Source: UMGS1590 sp900552455 (lineage in GTDB: Bacteria; Bacillota; Peptococcia; Peptococcales; Peptococcaceae). Taken from it: 64,000 bases of DNA. The DNA lies in NCBI GenBank assembly GCA_963931105.1, contig OZ007004.1:248001-312000 (forward strand), given 5' to 3'. The position numbers and the translations under genes were made by a program. Below are positions 9,541 to 16,771 of the stretch, piece after piece. A model generated the notes under the pieces. That model saw only the letters and a program-made list of their open reading frames with translations. It was not told where the DNA came from and searched no databases. The stretch's first letter is position 1. Each line of letters begins with the position of its first letter.

Positions 9541-9818
9541 TATTCAGCACCTCCAGTTGCGAGCTTCTTGTTTTCCGCGATCTTTTCATCCGACAGCTCC
9601 ATCGTGAACATCATGTGGGAGAGCGGATAGCGCATCGTGATCGCGCCCTTTGGGCAGTCCTTCACACAAGCGCGGCAGTGCCAGCATTCGTAAGGATATT
9701 TCACCTTCACGTGCTTCTTGCCGTTTTCATCCTTCACAAAGCGGATGACATCCAGCGGGCAGATCTGCGCACAGGTTCCGCATTCAATGCATTTTTCTTT
9801 GTCAATGATTGGTGGCAT
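9540..9818 (-). CDS. 2[4Fe-4S] ferredoxin 2 (AprB-like)
   Basis: A 92-residue protein with two [4Fe-4S] motifs, C10-IE-C13-GT-C16-AQI-C20-P and C45-WH-C48-RA-C51-VKD-C55-P. Both the spacing and the longer linker between clusters are like the N-terminal half of APS reductase beta subunits, but the AprB C-terminal tail is short here. It is translationally coupled to flavoprotein 2 and should pass electrons to or from its FAD. It lies 49 nt downstream of the transporter gene on the same strand. Confidence 0.9.
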   Translation of the reverse strand: MPPIIDKEKCIECGTCAQICPLDVIRFVKDENGKKHVKVKYPYECWHCRACVKDCPKGAITMRYPLSHMMFTMELSDEKIAENKKLATGGAE

Positions 9819-9867
9819 ACGCCAACACCTCTTTCGTAAAATTTTCTAGCAAAATTTGATCAGCGAA

Positions 9868-11325
9868 TTAGAACAGGATAGAACCAAGGCCGACGGTAAT
9901 GATTGTGATCGCGATCCAGGAGATCAATACCACCGGCGTTGCCGATTTCATGATGCTCTTCGTATCAATCCATTCATTACCATGGAGCAGGGAAGCACTG
10001 GAGCTGGCGGCTGGCGTCAGGAAGGCCAGGTGCACGCCCATGACAACGATGATAACAGAAAGCTGAGGGTCGATGCCGTTGGCCGAGCAATAGCTCCAGA
10101 CGATTGGCATCAGTGCCACACCGAGGGCGCCGTTGTTCATCACGTTCGTGACGATCGCAGCAACGAAACCGATGACAACCATGAAGAATACTGGGCTCTT
10201 GCCGCCGAAGATTGGGTTCAGGATGCCCATCATCCAATCCACGATGCCGCTTTCGTCAGCCGTCATCGCGGTGGACAGTGGCTGTACAGCAGCGAGCATG
10301 AAGATGATGCCCCAGGATACGCCGTTGTTGATCGCTTTCTTCATCTGCAGCAGCGGATGACCGTCTACTTTAATGAAGCACATGATCGCAACGATCAGAA
10401 TGACCACGCCGCAGTTGCCGATGCCGTTGAGGAAGGTCTTCAGGAAGAAGCCGTCTGGCAGGAAACTTGGGAGCAGCAGGAAGATGATGAGCAACGCCAG
10501 GAAGAAAAGCACCAGTTTCTGCACGCCGGTGAGAATGAGCGCGGTGCCATCCTTATCGAGCTCGCGCGCGTCCAGATTAGCCAGCTTCGCGACATCTGGT
10601 TTGAAAACGAATTTGCAGATGAGCAGCAGAAGGATCGCGCAAACAACGCAGCAAGTAATGGCGATCGTCATGTATTTTGCATAGTCGATGCTCATGCCTG
10701 TCATGTTTTGGAAAGCACCGAGCACCGTCAATGGCACCTGTTTGAATGGAATCATCGACATCCCGACCTGCGCCGCAAAGACAATGGCGAAGATCATCAT
10801 CGTTGGATAACCGTCGCCCTTCTTATAACCCACGATGTCGCAGATCGCATAGAGGATCGCCCAGCCGATCAACGCTGCCGGAGAAGCACTTGTAAGCGCA
10901 CCCAGTACGAAAATCGAAACAAGGAAAATAAATGTGAATGCCCAAGGCTTCCCTTGTACAAACTTGCGGGTAATGAACCACATCGAGATGAAACGGGAAA
11001 GACCATACTGATCGATCGCCGCACAGAAAATAAAGATAAAGAACATCATAACGACCATCTGGTCACCGAAGCTCGCATTGAGCAGTGGTACCGGCTTCAT
11101 GCCGCCGATAAGCATCAGCGCCAGAAGACCGACCAGGCTAGGCCAGACAATATCAACAAAGACCCAAGCATAGAGCAGACCGAGGAAGATCCCGATCAGG
11201 TTCATACCCAGTGGCGTAAGCGGCGCCACAGCAGGCAACTGGCCGAAGCCAAAAATAATGATCAATGAAATGATAGAATTGATATAGTACGCAGTGTTTT
11301 TCTTTTTTGCAACTGCCTCTGACAT
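9868..11325 (-). CDS. SLC13/DASS-type anion permease
   Basis: A 485-residue integral membrane protein with about 11-12 hydrophobic segments, matching the divalent anion/Na+ symporter (SLC13, DASS; ArsB/NhaD superfamily) fold. Typical substrates of the family are di- and tricarboxylates or sulfate. It is the first gene of the operon that continues into the two ferredoxin/flavoprotein pairs, so it probably imports their substrate. The conserved SNT motifs of classical DASS members are not clear; the related positions read LTSASPAALIGW and TNVMNNGALGVAL. The LysR gene upstream on the same strand is the likely regulator. Confidence 0.8.
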   Translation of the reverse strand: MSEAVAKKKNTAYYINSIISLIIIFGFGQLPAVAPLTPLGMNLIGIFLGLLYAWVFVDIVWPSLVGLLALMLIGGMKPVPLLNASFGDQMVVMMFFIFIFCAAIDQYGLSRFISMWFITRKFVQGKPWAFTFIFLVSIFVLGALTSASPAALIGWAILYAICDIVGYKKGDGYPTMMIFAIVFAAQVGMSMIPFKQVPLTVLGAFQNMTGMSIDYAKYMTIAITCCVVCAILLLLICKFVFKPDVAKLANLDARELDKDGTALILTGVQKLVLFFLALLIIFLLLPSFLPDGFFLKTFLNGIGNCGVVILIVAIMCFIKVDGHPLLQMKKAINNGVSWGIIFMLAAVQPLSTAMTADESGIVDWMMGILNPIFGGKSPVFFMVVIGFVAAIVTNVMNNGALGVALMPIVWSYCSANGIDPQLSVIIVVMGVHLAFLTPAASSSASLLHGNEWIDTKSIMKSATPVVLISWIAITIITVGLGSILF

Positions 11326-11415
11326 AACTACCTCTCCTTTGTGATGGTATTTTCCTTTTCAAAGACTCACGTACTGTGATGGCCATCAACTCTCACGTGA
11401 TTTCTTTCCACGCCT

Positions 11416-11461
11416 TTATGATACATCCCATTTATGATATCTAAAAGCCTGGTTTATCAAT
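11416..11461 (-). promoter_or_regulatory. Likely control region of the transporter/flavoprotein operon
   Basis: Two direct copies of TTTATGATA (11416-11424 and 11432-11440) lie 16 bp apart upstream of the transporter gene. On the minus strand a TTGATA (plus 11456-11461) precedes them and could be a -35. A related word, TTTATGCGATACATC, occurs upstream of the LysR gene at 12535-12549, compared with TTTATGATACATC here, which suggests a shared regulator site. Confidence 0.45.
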
Positions 11462-11520
11462 ATAAAATATTGAGAAAAACTATGATCTCTGTGACATTGT
11501 TCCCAAAAATGGCAATAGAA

Positions 11521-11555
11521 AAACGGCGTGTGTCCAAAAAACACACGCCGTCGAG
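11521..11555 (-). terminator. Terminator downstream of lysR
   Basis: ACGGCGTGTGT (11523-11533) and its complement (11541-11551) form an 11-bp stem; on the minus strand a TTTTTC tail follows. It ends the LysR transcript and separates it from the transporter operon. Confidence 0.8.
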
Positions 11556-11561
11556 TGATCA

Positions 11562-12497
11562 TCATTCTGTTTCCATCGCTTCTACGTACTGCTGGCAGAT
11601 ATTATCCAGCGCTTCCACCACACAGCACTCTGCTGCGTTCATCTCATGCGTCGCATGATGCACCCAGCCGCCAGTGATCGGGAAATCAAAACCTTCTACC
11701 TCCAACGCTACCAGCTTATACGGGAACATACGGTTTGAGCGCAGTGATTCATCGCGCGGCAGAAAAACCACCGCGTCTGTCTGCGTTGCATATTTGCGCA
11801 GATTCAGCACGTCCGTCAGCACAACGATCGACATATCCCGCTCCCTCGCGCCAAAATGCTGCGCCATGAGGAAATCCTTCGTCGGATTCATCGTTACCCG
11901 CTCGTAGCGCATCACATCTGCAAACGTCACACGCTCCTGCCAGGTCAGCGGATGATTCTCTCGCACACAAACAGAAAGCGCATCACTGTAAATCTTGTGA
12001 AACTCCAGCTGCAGCCGTTTCAGATCATTTTCCACCAGCGTTTCCTGCAGCGCATGGTAATGCACAAACGCCAGATCCAGCTCGTTCTGCGCCACCTTCT
12101 TGAGCGTCGTCTTAATATCGTCGCGCTGTGCAAAAACATGCACGCCTTCATACTGACGTTTGAGCTGCAGCATCGCATCGGTGATGATATTCATCGCCAG
12201 ATGGCTCGAGCCGCCAATACGCACATCGCCGATGATCGTTTCCTCGTCGGCAGAAATATCGCGCAGGCTCTCGATCGCATCCTGGATCACCGTCGCCCGC
12301 TTCAGCACTTCCTTGCCTTCCGGCGTCAACGTCACACCGCGCTTGGAGCGATTTAAGAGCACATGCCCCAGCTCCTCTTCCAGATTGATCAGCGAGAGAC
12401 TGATCGTCGACTGAGAAATATAAAGCTCCTGCGCCGCTTTGGAGATCGAGCCATATTTGTCCACGGCGATGAGAAAACGAAATTGGTTGAGTTGCAT
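11562..12497 (-). CDS. LysR family transcriptional regulator
   Basis: A 311-residue LysR-type regulator. The winged helix-turn-helix is at about residues 1-60 (MQLNQFRFLI, then GSISKAAQELYISQSTISLS), followed by the linker helix and a periplasmic-binding-like effector domain from about 90. Length is normal for the family. It lies immediately upstream of, and on the same strand as, the DASS/flavoprotein operon but is separated by its own terminator. It is therefore the best candidate for controlling that operon in response to the transported substrate, as TcuR and similar LysR proteins do for carboxylate catabolism (inference). Confidence 0.9.
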   Translation of the reverse strand: MQLNQFRFLIAVDKYGSISKAAQELYISQSTISLSLINLEEELGHVLLNRSKRGVTLTPEGKEVLKRATVIQDAIESLRDISADEETIIGDVRIGGSSHLAMNIITDAMLQLKRQYEGVHVFAQRDDIKTTLKKVAQNELDLAFVHYHALQETLVENDLKRLQLEFHKIYSDALSVCVRENHPLTWQERVTFADVMRYERVTMNPTKDFLMAQHFGARERDMSIVVLTDVLNLRKYATQTDAVVFLPRDESLRSNRMFPYKLVALEVEGFDFPITGGWVHHATHEMNAAECCVVEALDNICQQYVEAMETE

Positions 12498-12534
12498 GAC
12501 GGTCCTCTTTTCTCTGGCTATTCAATAAATCGTA

Positions 12535-12549
12535 TTTATGCGATACATC
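12535..12549 (-). promoter_or_regulatory. LysR-upstream motif shared with the transporter promoter
   Basis: TTTATGCGATACATC upstream of the LysR gene resembles TTTATGATACATC at 11416-11428 upstream of the transporter gene. It may be an autoregulatory site. Confidence 0.35.
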
Positions 12550-12586
12550 TACCTTACCACAACAATTCTCCTTTGAAAAGAGAAAA

Positions 12587-12613
12587 AGCAGGAAATGCGC
12601 TGCATTTCCTGCT
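12587..12613 (-). terminator. Second terminator hairpin after the tRNA cluster
   Basis: AGCAGGAAATGC and its complement form a nearly perfect stem (12587-12613), followed on the minus strand by TTTTTCTC. It backs up the terminator at 12625-12650. Confidence 0.65.
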
Positions 12614-12624
12614 CTGTGCAAAAC

Positions 12625-12650
12625 AAAAAACCTCCCGCTTTCGCGAGAGG
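12625..12650 (-). terminator. Terminator of the tRNA operon
   Basis: CCTCCCGC / GCGAGAGG hairpin followed on the minus strand by TTTTTT, five bases after the last tRNA. Confidence 0.75.
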
Positions 12651-12654
12651 TGCG

Positions 12655-12728
12655 TGGCGATACAGGGACTTGAACCCCGGACACTACGGGTATGAACCGT
12701 ATGCTCTAGCCAGCTGAGCTATATCGCC
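12655..12728 (-). tRNA. tRNA-Met (CAT), elongator
   Basis: The cloverleaf reads GGCGATA acceptor, D-arm AGCTC...GAGC, anticodon stem TACGG with loop TTCATAC (anticodon CAT), T-arm with GGTTCAAGTCC. CCA is not encoded. It is the last tRNA of the Tyr-fMet-Thr-Met operon. It could be an Ile lysidine tRNA, but the body resembles elongator Met. Confidence 0.88.
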
Positions 12729-12731
12729 ATA

Positions 12732-12804
12732 AGCTGATATCCAGATTTGAACTGGAGACCTCCACCTTACCAAGGTGGCGCTCTACCGACTGAGCTATAT
12801 CAGC
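12732..12804 (-). tRNA. tRNA-Thr (GGT)
   Basis: Acceptor GCTGATA/TATCAGC, anticodon stem CCACC/GGTGG with loop TTGGTAA giving anticodon GGT. Third gene of the tRNA operon. Confidence 0.93.
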
Positions 12805-12809
12805 AAAAA

Positions 12810-12882
12810 TTGCGGGGACAGGACTTGAACCTGCGACCTTCGGGTTATGAGCCCGACGAGCTGCCAACTGCTCCACCCCGCG
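12810..12882 (-). tRNA. Initiator tRNA-fMet (CAT)
   Basis: The 5' end CGCGGGGTGGAGCAG with an unpaired C1-A72 and the anticodon stem with three G-C pairs (TCGGG/CCCGA around loop CTCATAA) mark the initiator tRNA. Anticodon CAT. Confidence 0.93.
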
Positions 12883-12908
12883 ACATTGGCTACTACCCGA
12901 AAGGGTAA

Positions 12909-12991
12909 TGGAGGGAACAGGATTCGAACCTGTGAAAGCACAGCTAACGGATTTACAGTCCGTCCCCTTTGGCCAACTTGGGTATCCCTCC
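12909..12991 (-). tRNA. tRNA-Tyr (GTA)
   Basis: Acceptor GGAGGGA/TCCCTCC, anticodon loop CTGTAAA (GTA) and a long variable arm as expected for bacterial tRNA-Tyr. First gene of the four-tRNA operon. Confidence 0.93.
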
Positions 12992-13034
12992 AAAGGCTTG
13001 TCGGTGTTTCGTTTCCGTCCAGCCGACGAGATAT

Positions 13035-13063
13035 ATAATACCATGGTGATCCTGTGAAGTCAA
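13035..13063 (-). promoter_or_regulatory. Sigma-A promoter of the tRNA operon
   Basis: On the minus strand TTGACT (plus 13058-13063), a 17-bp spacer, and TATTAT (plus 13035-13040). It lies just upstream of tRNA-Tyr. Confidence 0.8.
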
Positions 13064-13074
13064 CGTTTTTTTTG

Positions 13075-13626
13075 CTACTTTTTTCGATTTTTTGCCGAGT
13101 TTTTTTCAATTTCTTCATCCTGGCCATGGATCATGGCGTGGAGCTTGCGGCGCACGGCTTCATCGAGCTGGGCGTCCAGCGGATTGGCGCTTTGCGGCTG
13201 GCGTGCGATGCGCGCACGCTGCGCTTCTTTCTGGGTGAAGACCATGTTGTGCAGCTCCATGGCAGAAATGCGCAATCCGCCCTGAGCGAGGACAGTTTCC
13301 TGCTCCAGGCGATCGGAAGTAGCGACGTAGATCTTCTGATGCTTGGGTAGTCCGGCGACGAGCCGCTCAATGGCCATGTCGGCGGTGACGCCTTCAGGGG
13401 TGAAGAGGATCTCGATGTAGGGATTTTCGACAACGCTGCCGCGATTGCCCTTGACGCGCCAGCCGTCAAAAACGAGCACGGTCTCGTAGCCTGTGGCGGC
13501 AGCGTATTCACTGAGATAATCGATGACTTTCTTGCGCGCTTCTTCCAGGGATTCGTCGCGCAGCTGAGTAAGCTCGGGCCAGGCGCCGATGATGTTGTAG
13601 CCGTCGACGAAAAGCCAGGTCTTCAT
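13075..13626 (-). CDS. yacP: NYN-domain RNase-like protein, YacP family
   Basis: A 183-residue protein starting MKTWLFVDGYNIIGAWPEL, the signature of the NYN/PIN-like fold of the YacP (Rae1) family. Rae1 in Bacillus subtilis is a ribosome-associated mRNA endonuclease; other members are uncharacterised. Acidic metal-ligand candidates are the first Asp in VDGYN and the Asp in VLVFDGW. The C-terminal tail is basic and charged. The ATG at 13626 overlaps the rlmB stop as ATGA and is preferred to the upstream in-frame start inside rlmB. It ends the housekeeping operon whose order rlmB-yacP is conserved in Firmicutes. Confidence 0.88.
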   Translation of the reverse strand: MKTWLFVDGYNIIGAWPELTQLRDESLEEARKKVIDYLSEYAAATGYETVLVFDGWRVKGNRGSVVENPYIEILFTPEGVTADMAIERLVAGLPKHQKIYVATSDRLEQETVLAQGGLRISAMELHNMVFTQKEAQRARIARQPQSANPLDAQLDEAVRRKLHAMIHGQDEEIEKNSAKNRKK

Positions 13627-14357
13627 TGTCCGAGCTCCTGTCTGCGCGCAACTTCCGAAAGCACGATACCGCAAGCGACAGACGCGTTGAGGGAATTGAT
13701 CTTCCCTTTCATGGGGATGGCGACGGTAAAATCACACTGCTGCGCCACAAGGGAACGCATGCCGTGGCCTTCGCTGCCGATGACGATGGCCAGCGGGCCG
13801 GAAAGGGGCGCCTGGTAGATGGTCTGGCCGTCCATGGCGGTGCCGCAGACCCAGAGGCCTTCTTTTTTCAGGGCTTTCAGGGTCTGGGCAATGTTGGCGA
13901 CGCGCGCCACTGGCACATACGACAGCGCACCGGCGGCGGCTTTGGCGACGGTGCCGGTGAGGCTGACAGAGCGGCGCTTTGGAATGATCACGCCGTGCAC
14001 GCCAAAGGCGTCGGCGTTACGCAATATGGCACCGAGGTTGTGGGGATCTTCGAGCTCATCGAGCACGAGCACGAGCGGTGCTTCGCCTTTGGCGCGCGCG
14101 CGTTCGAGGATCTCCTCCCACTCCACGTAGGCGGCCTCTGCCACAGAGGCGTACACGCCCTGGTGGTTTTTGCCCGGGAAAAGCTGGTCGAGCTTTTTGC
14201 GCTCCACCTGCGCCACAGGGATCTGACGCTCACGCGCGAGCTCGTAGATTTCGCGGGTGGCCTGGTGTCTGGCGCCCTTGGCGATGGTAATGCGGTTGAT
14301 CTCGGTGCCGCTTTTCAGCGCCTCGATCACAGGATTGCGTCCGTATATCTCACTCAT
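13623..14357 (-). CDS. rlmB: 23S rRNA (guanosine-2'-O-)-methyltransferase RlmB
   Basis: A 244-residue SpoU-family methyltransferase that modifies a guanosine in 23S rRNA. The N-terminal substrate-binding domain (about 1-75) begins with IYGRNPVIEAL. The knotted SPOUT domain shows the three SpoU motifs: ILRNADAFGVHGV, IVIGSEGHGM and IPMKGKINSLNASVACGI. Length and motifs are complete. It is coupled to folA upstream and yacP downstream through ATGA overlaps. Confidence 0.95.
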   Translation of the reverse strand: MSEIYGRNPVIEALKSGTEINRITIAKGARHQATREIYELARERQIPVAQVERKKLDQLFPGKNHQGVYASVAEAAYVEWEEILERARAKGEAPLVLVLDELEDPHNLGAILRNADAFGVHGVIIPKRRSVSLTGTVAKAAAGALSYVPVARVANIAQTLKALKKEGLWVCGTAMDGQTIYQAPLSGPLAIVIGSEGHGMRSLVAQQCDFTVAIPMKGKINSLNASVACGIVLSEVARRQELGQ

Positions 14358-14875
14358 AGCATGGCCTCCAATGGTTGTGGGGAAAGATTGCGATAGTAGC
14401 AGAAATCGAGGGCCTTGTCCTGGTCCTCAGCGTGGGCGATGGTCTCCGCCAGCTCCCAGCGATCGTCCTTGCTGAGATCTGGAAAGAAAACCTCTGCACC
14501 GTCGTAAGCGTGGCGGATGTGGGTCACATAGCCGCCCCTGCAAACGTCCTTGAGACGGGCATACACCGACGCACCGCCGACGAGATACACATCGTCCCGC
14601 CCCAGCTCGCGCAGCGTGCGCGCAAGCTCCGGCAGCGAGTGGACCTGCACCACGCCTTCCGGCGCGTCAAATTCCACCTGCTGGGTGAGCACGATGTTCA
14701 GCCGATCCGGCAACGGTTTGCCGCCGGGAAAGCTTTCCAATGTTTTTCGTCCCATGACGATGATATGGCCCGTCGTCTTTCTCTTGAAGAAAGCCAGATC
14801 CTTCGGCAGATGGTCCAGCATGCCGCCGTCCTTGCCAATGCCCCAGTTTTCATCCACTGCGACGATAAATTCCAT
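14354..14875 (-). CDS. folA: Dihydrofolate reductase
   Basis: A 173-residue DHFR that regenerates tetrahydrofolate with NADPH. Visible motifs are IVAVDENWGIGKDGGMLDHL with the substrate-binding acidic residue, MGRKTLESFPGGKPLP for NADPH, and DDVYLVGGASVY. GGAGG lies upstream of the ATG. It sits downstream of thyA, whose reaction consumes methylene-tetrahydrofolate and makes dihydrofolate; the heptad-repeat element at 14896-15050 lies between the two genes. Confidence 0.95.
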   Translation of the reverse strand: MEFIVAVDENWGIGKDGGMLDHLPKDLAFFKRKTTGHIIVMGRKTLESFPGGKPLPDRLNIVLTQQVEFDAPEGVVQVHSLPELARTLRELGRDDVYLVGGASVYARLKDVCRGGYVTHIRHAYDGAEVFFPDLSKDDRWELAETIAHAEDQDKALDFCYYRNLSPQPLEAML

Positions 14876-14895
14876 AATTATCCTCCATTCAATTC

Positions 14896-15050
14896 AGTGA
14901 GGAGTGCGGAGTTAGGAATTAGGAGTTACTCTGCTGCACAGCGAACGTTCGTAACTGCGTCACAACTTCGTTCTCTCCGACACCGCAGCACCGATCGTTG
15001 CAACCGGCTGCAAAAATTAACTCCTCACTCCGCACTCCTCACTCCTAACT
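14896..15050. repeat. Heptad-repeat element 2 (MITE-like, inverted ends)
   Basis: Each end is a 33-bp block of four heptamers plus AGTTA. The left end (14896-14928) reads AGTGAGG, AGTGCGG, AGTTAGG, AATTAGG, AGTTA. The right end (15018-15050, complement strand) reads AGTTAGG, AGTGAGG, AGTGCGG, AGTGAGG, AGTTA. The two ends are inverted with 27 of 33 positions identical. The about 90-bp centre is non-coding. The element nearly fills the thyA-folA gap. Confidence 0.75.
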
Positions 15051-15056
15051 CACACA

Positions 15057-15890
15057 TCACTCCGCCACCGGGATCTTTACGTCCAGCGGCCAATAATCGT
15101 AGCCGTCGAGCTGCACATCGTCGACGGTGAAATCGTAGAAATCGCGCACCGCTGGATTCAGCGAAAATGCTGGCGCATCATAGCCGTCGTGGGCGATGAT
15201 CTCTTCAACGATCGGCAGATGGCGGTCGTAGATATGCGCGTCGGCGATGACGTGCACAAGCTCGCCAGCCTCAAAGCCTGTGACCTGGGCGATCATGTGC
15301 ACGAGCACTGCATACTGGGCGACGTTCCAGTTGTTGGCGGTGAGCATGTCCTGGCTGCGCTGATTAAGGATCGCGTTGAGGCGGCGTCCGCTGACGTTGA
15401 AGGTCATGCTGTAGGCGCAGGGATAGAGATTCATCGCGTGCAGATCGTGGTGGTTGTAGATATTTGTCATAATGCGGCGGCTGTTCGGCTGATGGGTGAG
15501 ATCGTAGAGCACGCGGTCCACCTGGTCGAACCAGCCTTCCCGATATTCGTGCTTCACCCCAAGCTGGTAGCCATAGGCCTTGCCAATGGTGCCATCCTCG
15601 CCCGCCCACTGGTCCCAGATGTGGCTGTGCAGATCGCAGATGCGGTTGGATTTTTTCTGCCAGATCCAGAGGAGCTCATCGACGGCGTTCTTCAAATTGG
15701 TCTTGCGCAGGGTGAGGATCGGAAATTCCTCGCTGAGATCGTAGCGATTGACGATCCCAAAACATTTCACCGTATGCGCCGGCGTGCCGTCGCTCCAACG
15801 CGGACGCACGTCAAAATCCGTGTCCCAGACACCGGTGTCGAGGATCTGGCGAATGTTCTGCTTAAAAATCTCATCGGCTCTGCTCATCAT
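15057..15890 (-). CDS. thyA: Thymidylate synthase ThyA
   Basis: A 277-residue ThyA that methylates dUMP with methylene-tetrahydrofolate. The catalytic region is LYPCAYSMTFNV, with the nucleophilic Cys after Pro; the following position is Ala where E. coli-type enzymes have His. Other conserved parts are the arginine-containing NQRSQDMLTANNWNVAQYAVL and HVIADAHIYDRH. A ribosome binding site (GGAG) precedes the start, which overlaps the end of mrnC by 20 nt. It works with folA downstream in the dTMP/folate cycle. Presence of ThyA rather than ThyX explains why a normal FolA is retained. Confidence 0.93.
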   Translation of the reverse strand: MMSRADEIFKQNIRQILDTGVWDTDFDVRPRWSDGTPAHTVKCFGIVNRYDLSEEFPILTLRKTNLKNAVDELLWIWQKKSNRICDLHSHIWDQWAGEDGTIGKAYGYQLGVKHEYREGWFDQVDRVLYDLTHQPNSRRIMTNIYNHHDLHAMNLYPCAYSMTFNVSGRRLNAILNQRSQDMLTANNWNVAQYAVLVHMIAQVTGFEAGELVHVIADAHIYDRHLPIVEEIIAHDGYDAPAFSLNPAVRDFYDFTVDDVQLDGYDYWPLDVKIPVAE

Positions 15891-16299
15891 TTTCTCCTTC
15901 CGTCATCGCCCAGAGTGTGTCAAACGCCCACTTCAAACGGGCCTCATCATCGATCAGGTACCAGTAGCCGACCAGCGCTTCCACAGCGGTGGCCCGGCGA
16001 TAATCCCGTGTTTTGGCATTTTTCGGCACGATGCCCTTAGCATTGCGCCCGCGATTGAGCACGCCCATCTCTTTCTCGTCGAGCGCTGGCGCGAGCACAT
16101 CGTAGAGGGCCGACTGGGTGCGGTTGTTGACAAGCTGCACGCAGGCTTTGTTCAGCGTGTGAGCATTCACGCTCTTTTGCAGCATCATCGTGCGCACGTA
16201 GATCTCATACACCGCGTCGCCAACAAAGGCCAGCGTCAGCGCGGGCAGCTGCTCGGGATGGTCGGTGCTTTTGGCGTAAAGTTCTGCTGCCTTATGCAT
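15871..16299 (-). CDS. mrnC: Mini-ribonuclease III
   Basis: A 142-residue protein containing a single RNase III catalytic domain without dsRNA-binding domain, the hallmark of Mini-III, which matures 23S rRNA ends in Bacillus subtilis. The motif LAFVGDAVYEIYVR has the catalytic acidic residues. The ATG at 16299 is preferred because GGAGG lies 6 nt upstream; the ATG two codons earlier touches the ribosome binding site. It overlaps the end of ispF by 8 nt. In many Firmicutes cysS stands between ispF and mrnC; here it is absent. Confidence 0.92.
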   Translation of the reverse strand: MHKAAELYAKSTDHPEQLPALTLAFVGDAVYEIYVRTMMLQKSVNAHTLNKACVQLVNNRTQSALYDVLAPALDEKEMGVLNRGRNAKGIVPKNAKTRDYRRATAVEALVGYWYLIDDEARLKWAFDTLWAMTEGENDEQSR

Positions 16300-16771
16300 C
16301 GGCATCCTCCAGCAGACAGACAGCGTAGGCGCTGATGCCCGAGCCGTCGCCAACAAAGCCGAGCCGCTCCGTGGTCGTCGCTTTCACGTTCACGGCGTCC
16401 ACATCCAGCTGCAGCGCACGCGCGATGTTCTCGCGCATGGTCTCGATATGCGGCGCCATCTTTGGCGCCTGGGCACAGATCAGCGCGTCGAGATTGTGCA
16501 CCTTGTAACCAGCAGCGAGGATTTTGTCGCGGCAGGCCTGGAGCAGCACCATGCTGTCGGCCCCCTTGTAGGCCGGGTCCGTATCTGGAAAATGGCGGCC
16601 GATATCGCCCAGCGCCGCTGCGCCAAGCATCGCATCCATGATCGCATGCAACAGCACGTCGGCGTCTGAATGGCCGAGCAATCCTTTTTCATAAGGAATC
16701 TCCACACCGCCGAGGATCAGCCGTCGTTCTTCGACCAGTCTGTGTACATCGTATCCCATTCCAACTCTCAT
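16292..16771 (-). CDS. ispF: 2-C-methyl-D-erythritol 2,4-cyclodiphosphate synthase
   Basis: A 159-residue MEP-pathway enzyme that cyclises the product of IspE for isoprenoid synthesis. The metal site is visible as GYDVHRL (Asp and His), with HSDADVLLHAIMDAMLGAAALGDIG and the ATTTERLGFVG motif near the C-terminus. The start overlaps the stop of ispD as ATGA. Complete and typical. Confidence 0.95.
   Translation of the reverse strand: MRVGMGYDVHRLVEERRLILGGVEIPYEKGLLGHSDADVLLHAIMDAMLGAAALGDIGRHFPDTDPAYKGADSMVLLQACRDKILAAGYKVHNLDALICAQAPKMAPHIETMRENIARALQLDVDAVNVKATTTERLGFVGDGSGISAYAVCLLEDADA

Noticed and set aside
8263..9630. Plus-strand ORF opposite flavoprotein 2
   Set aside because: Shadow frame; the minus strand codes for the FAD-binding protein.
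5798..9818. Dissimilatory APS reductase (aprAB) for sulfate respiration
   Set aside because: The ferredoxins lack the AprB tail, there are two divergent pairs, and no sat, qmo or dsr genes are present; only superfamily membership is claimed.
12655..12991. CRISPR-like array
   Set aside because: The regularly spaced similar segments are tRNA genes with cloverleaf folds; no direct repeat/spacer structure exists anywhere in the window.
12706..13127. ORFs over the tRNA cluster
   Set aside because: They read through four tRNA genes and have no ribosome binding site.
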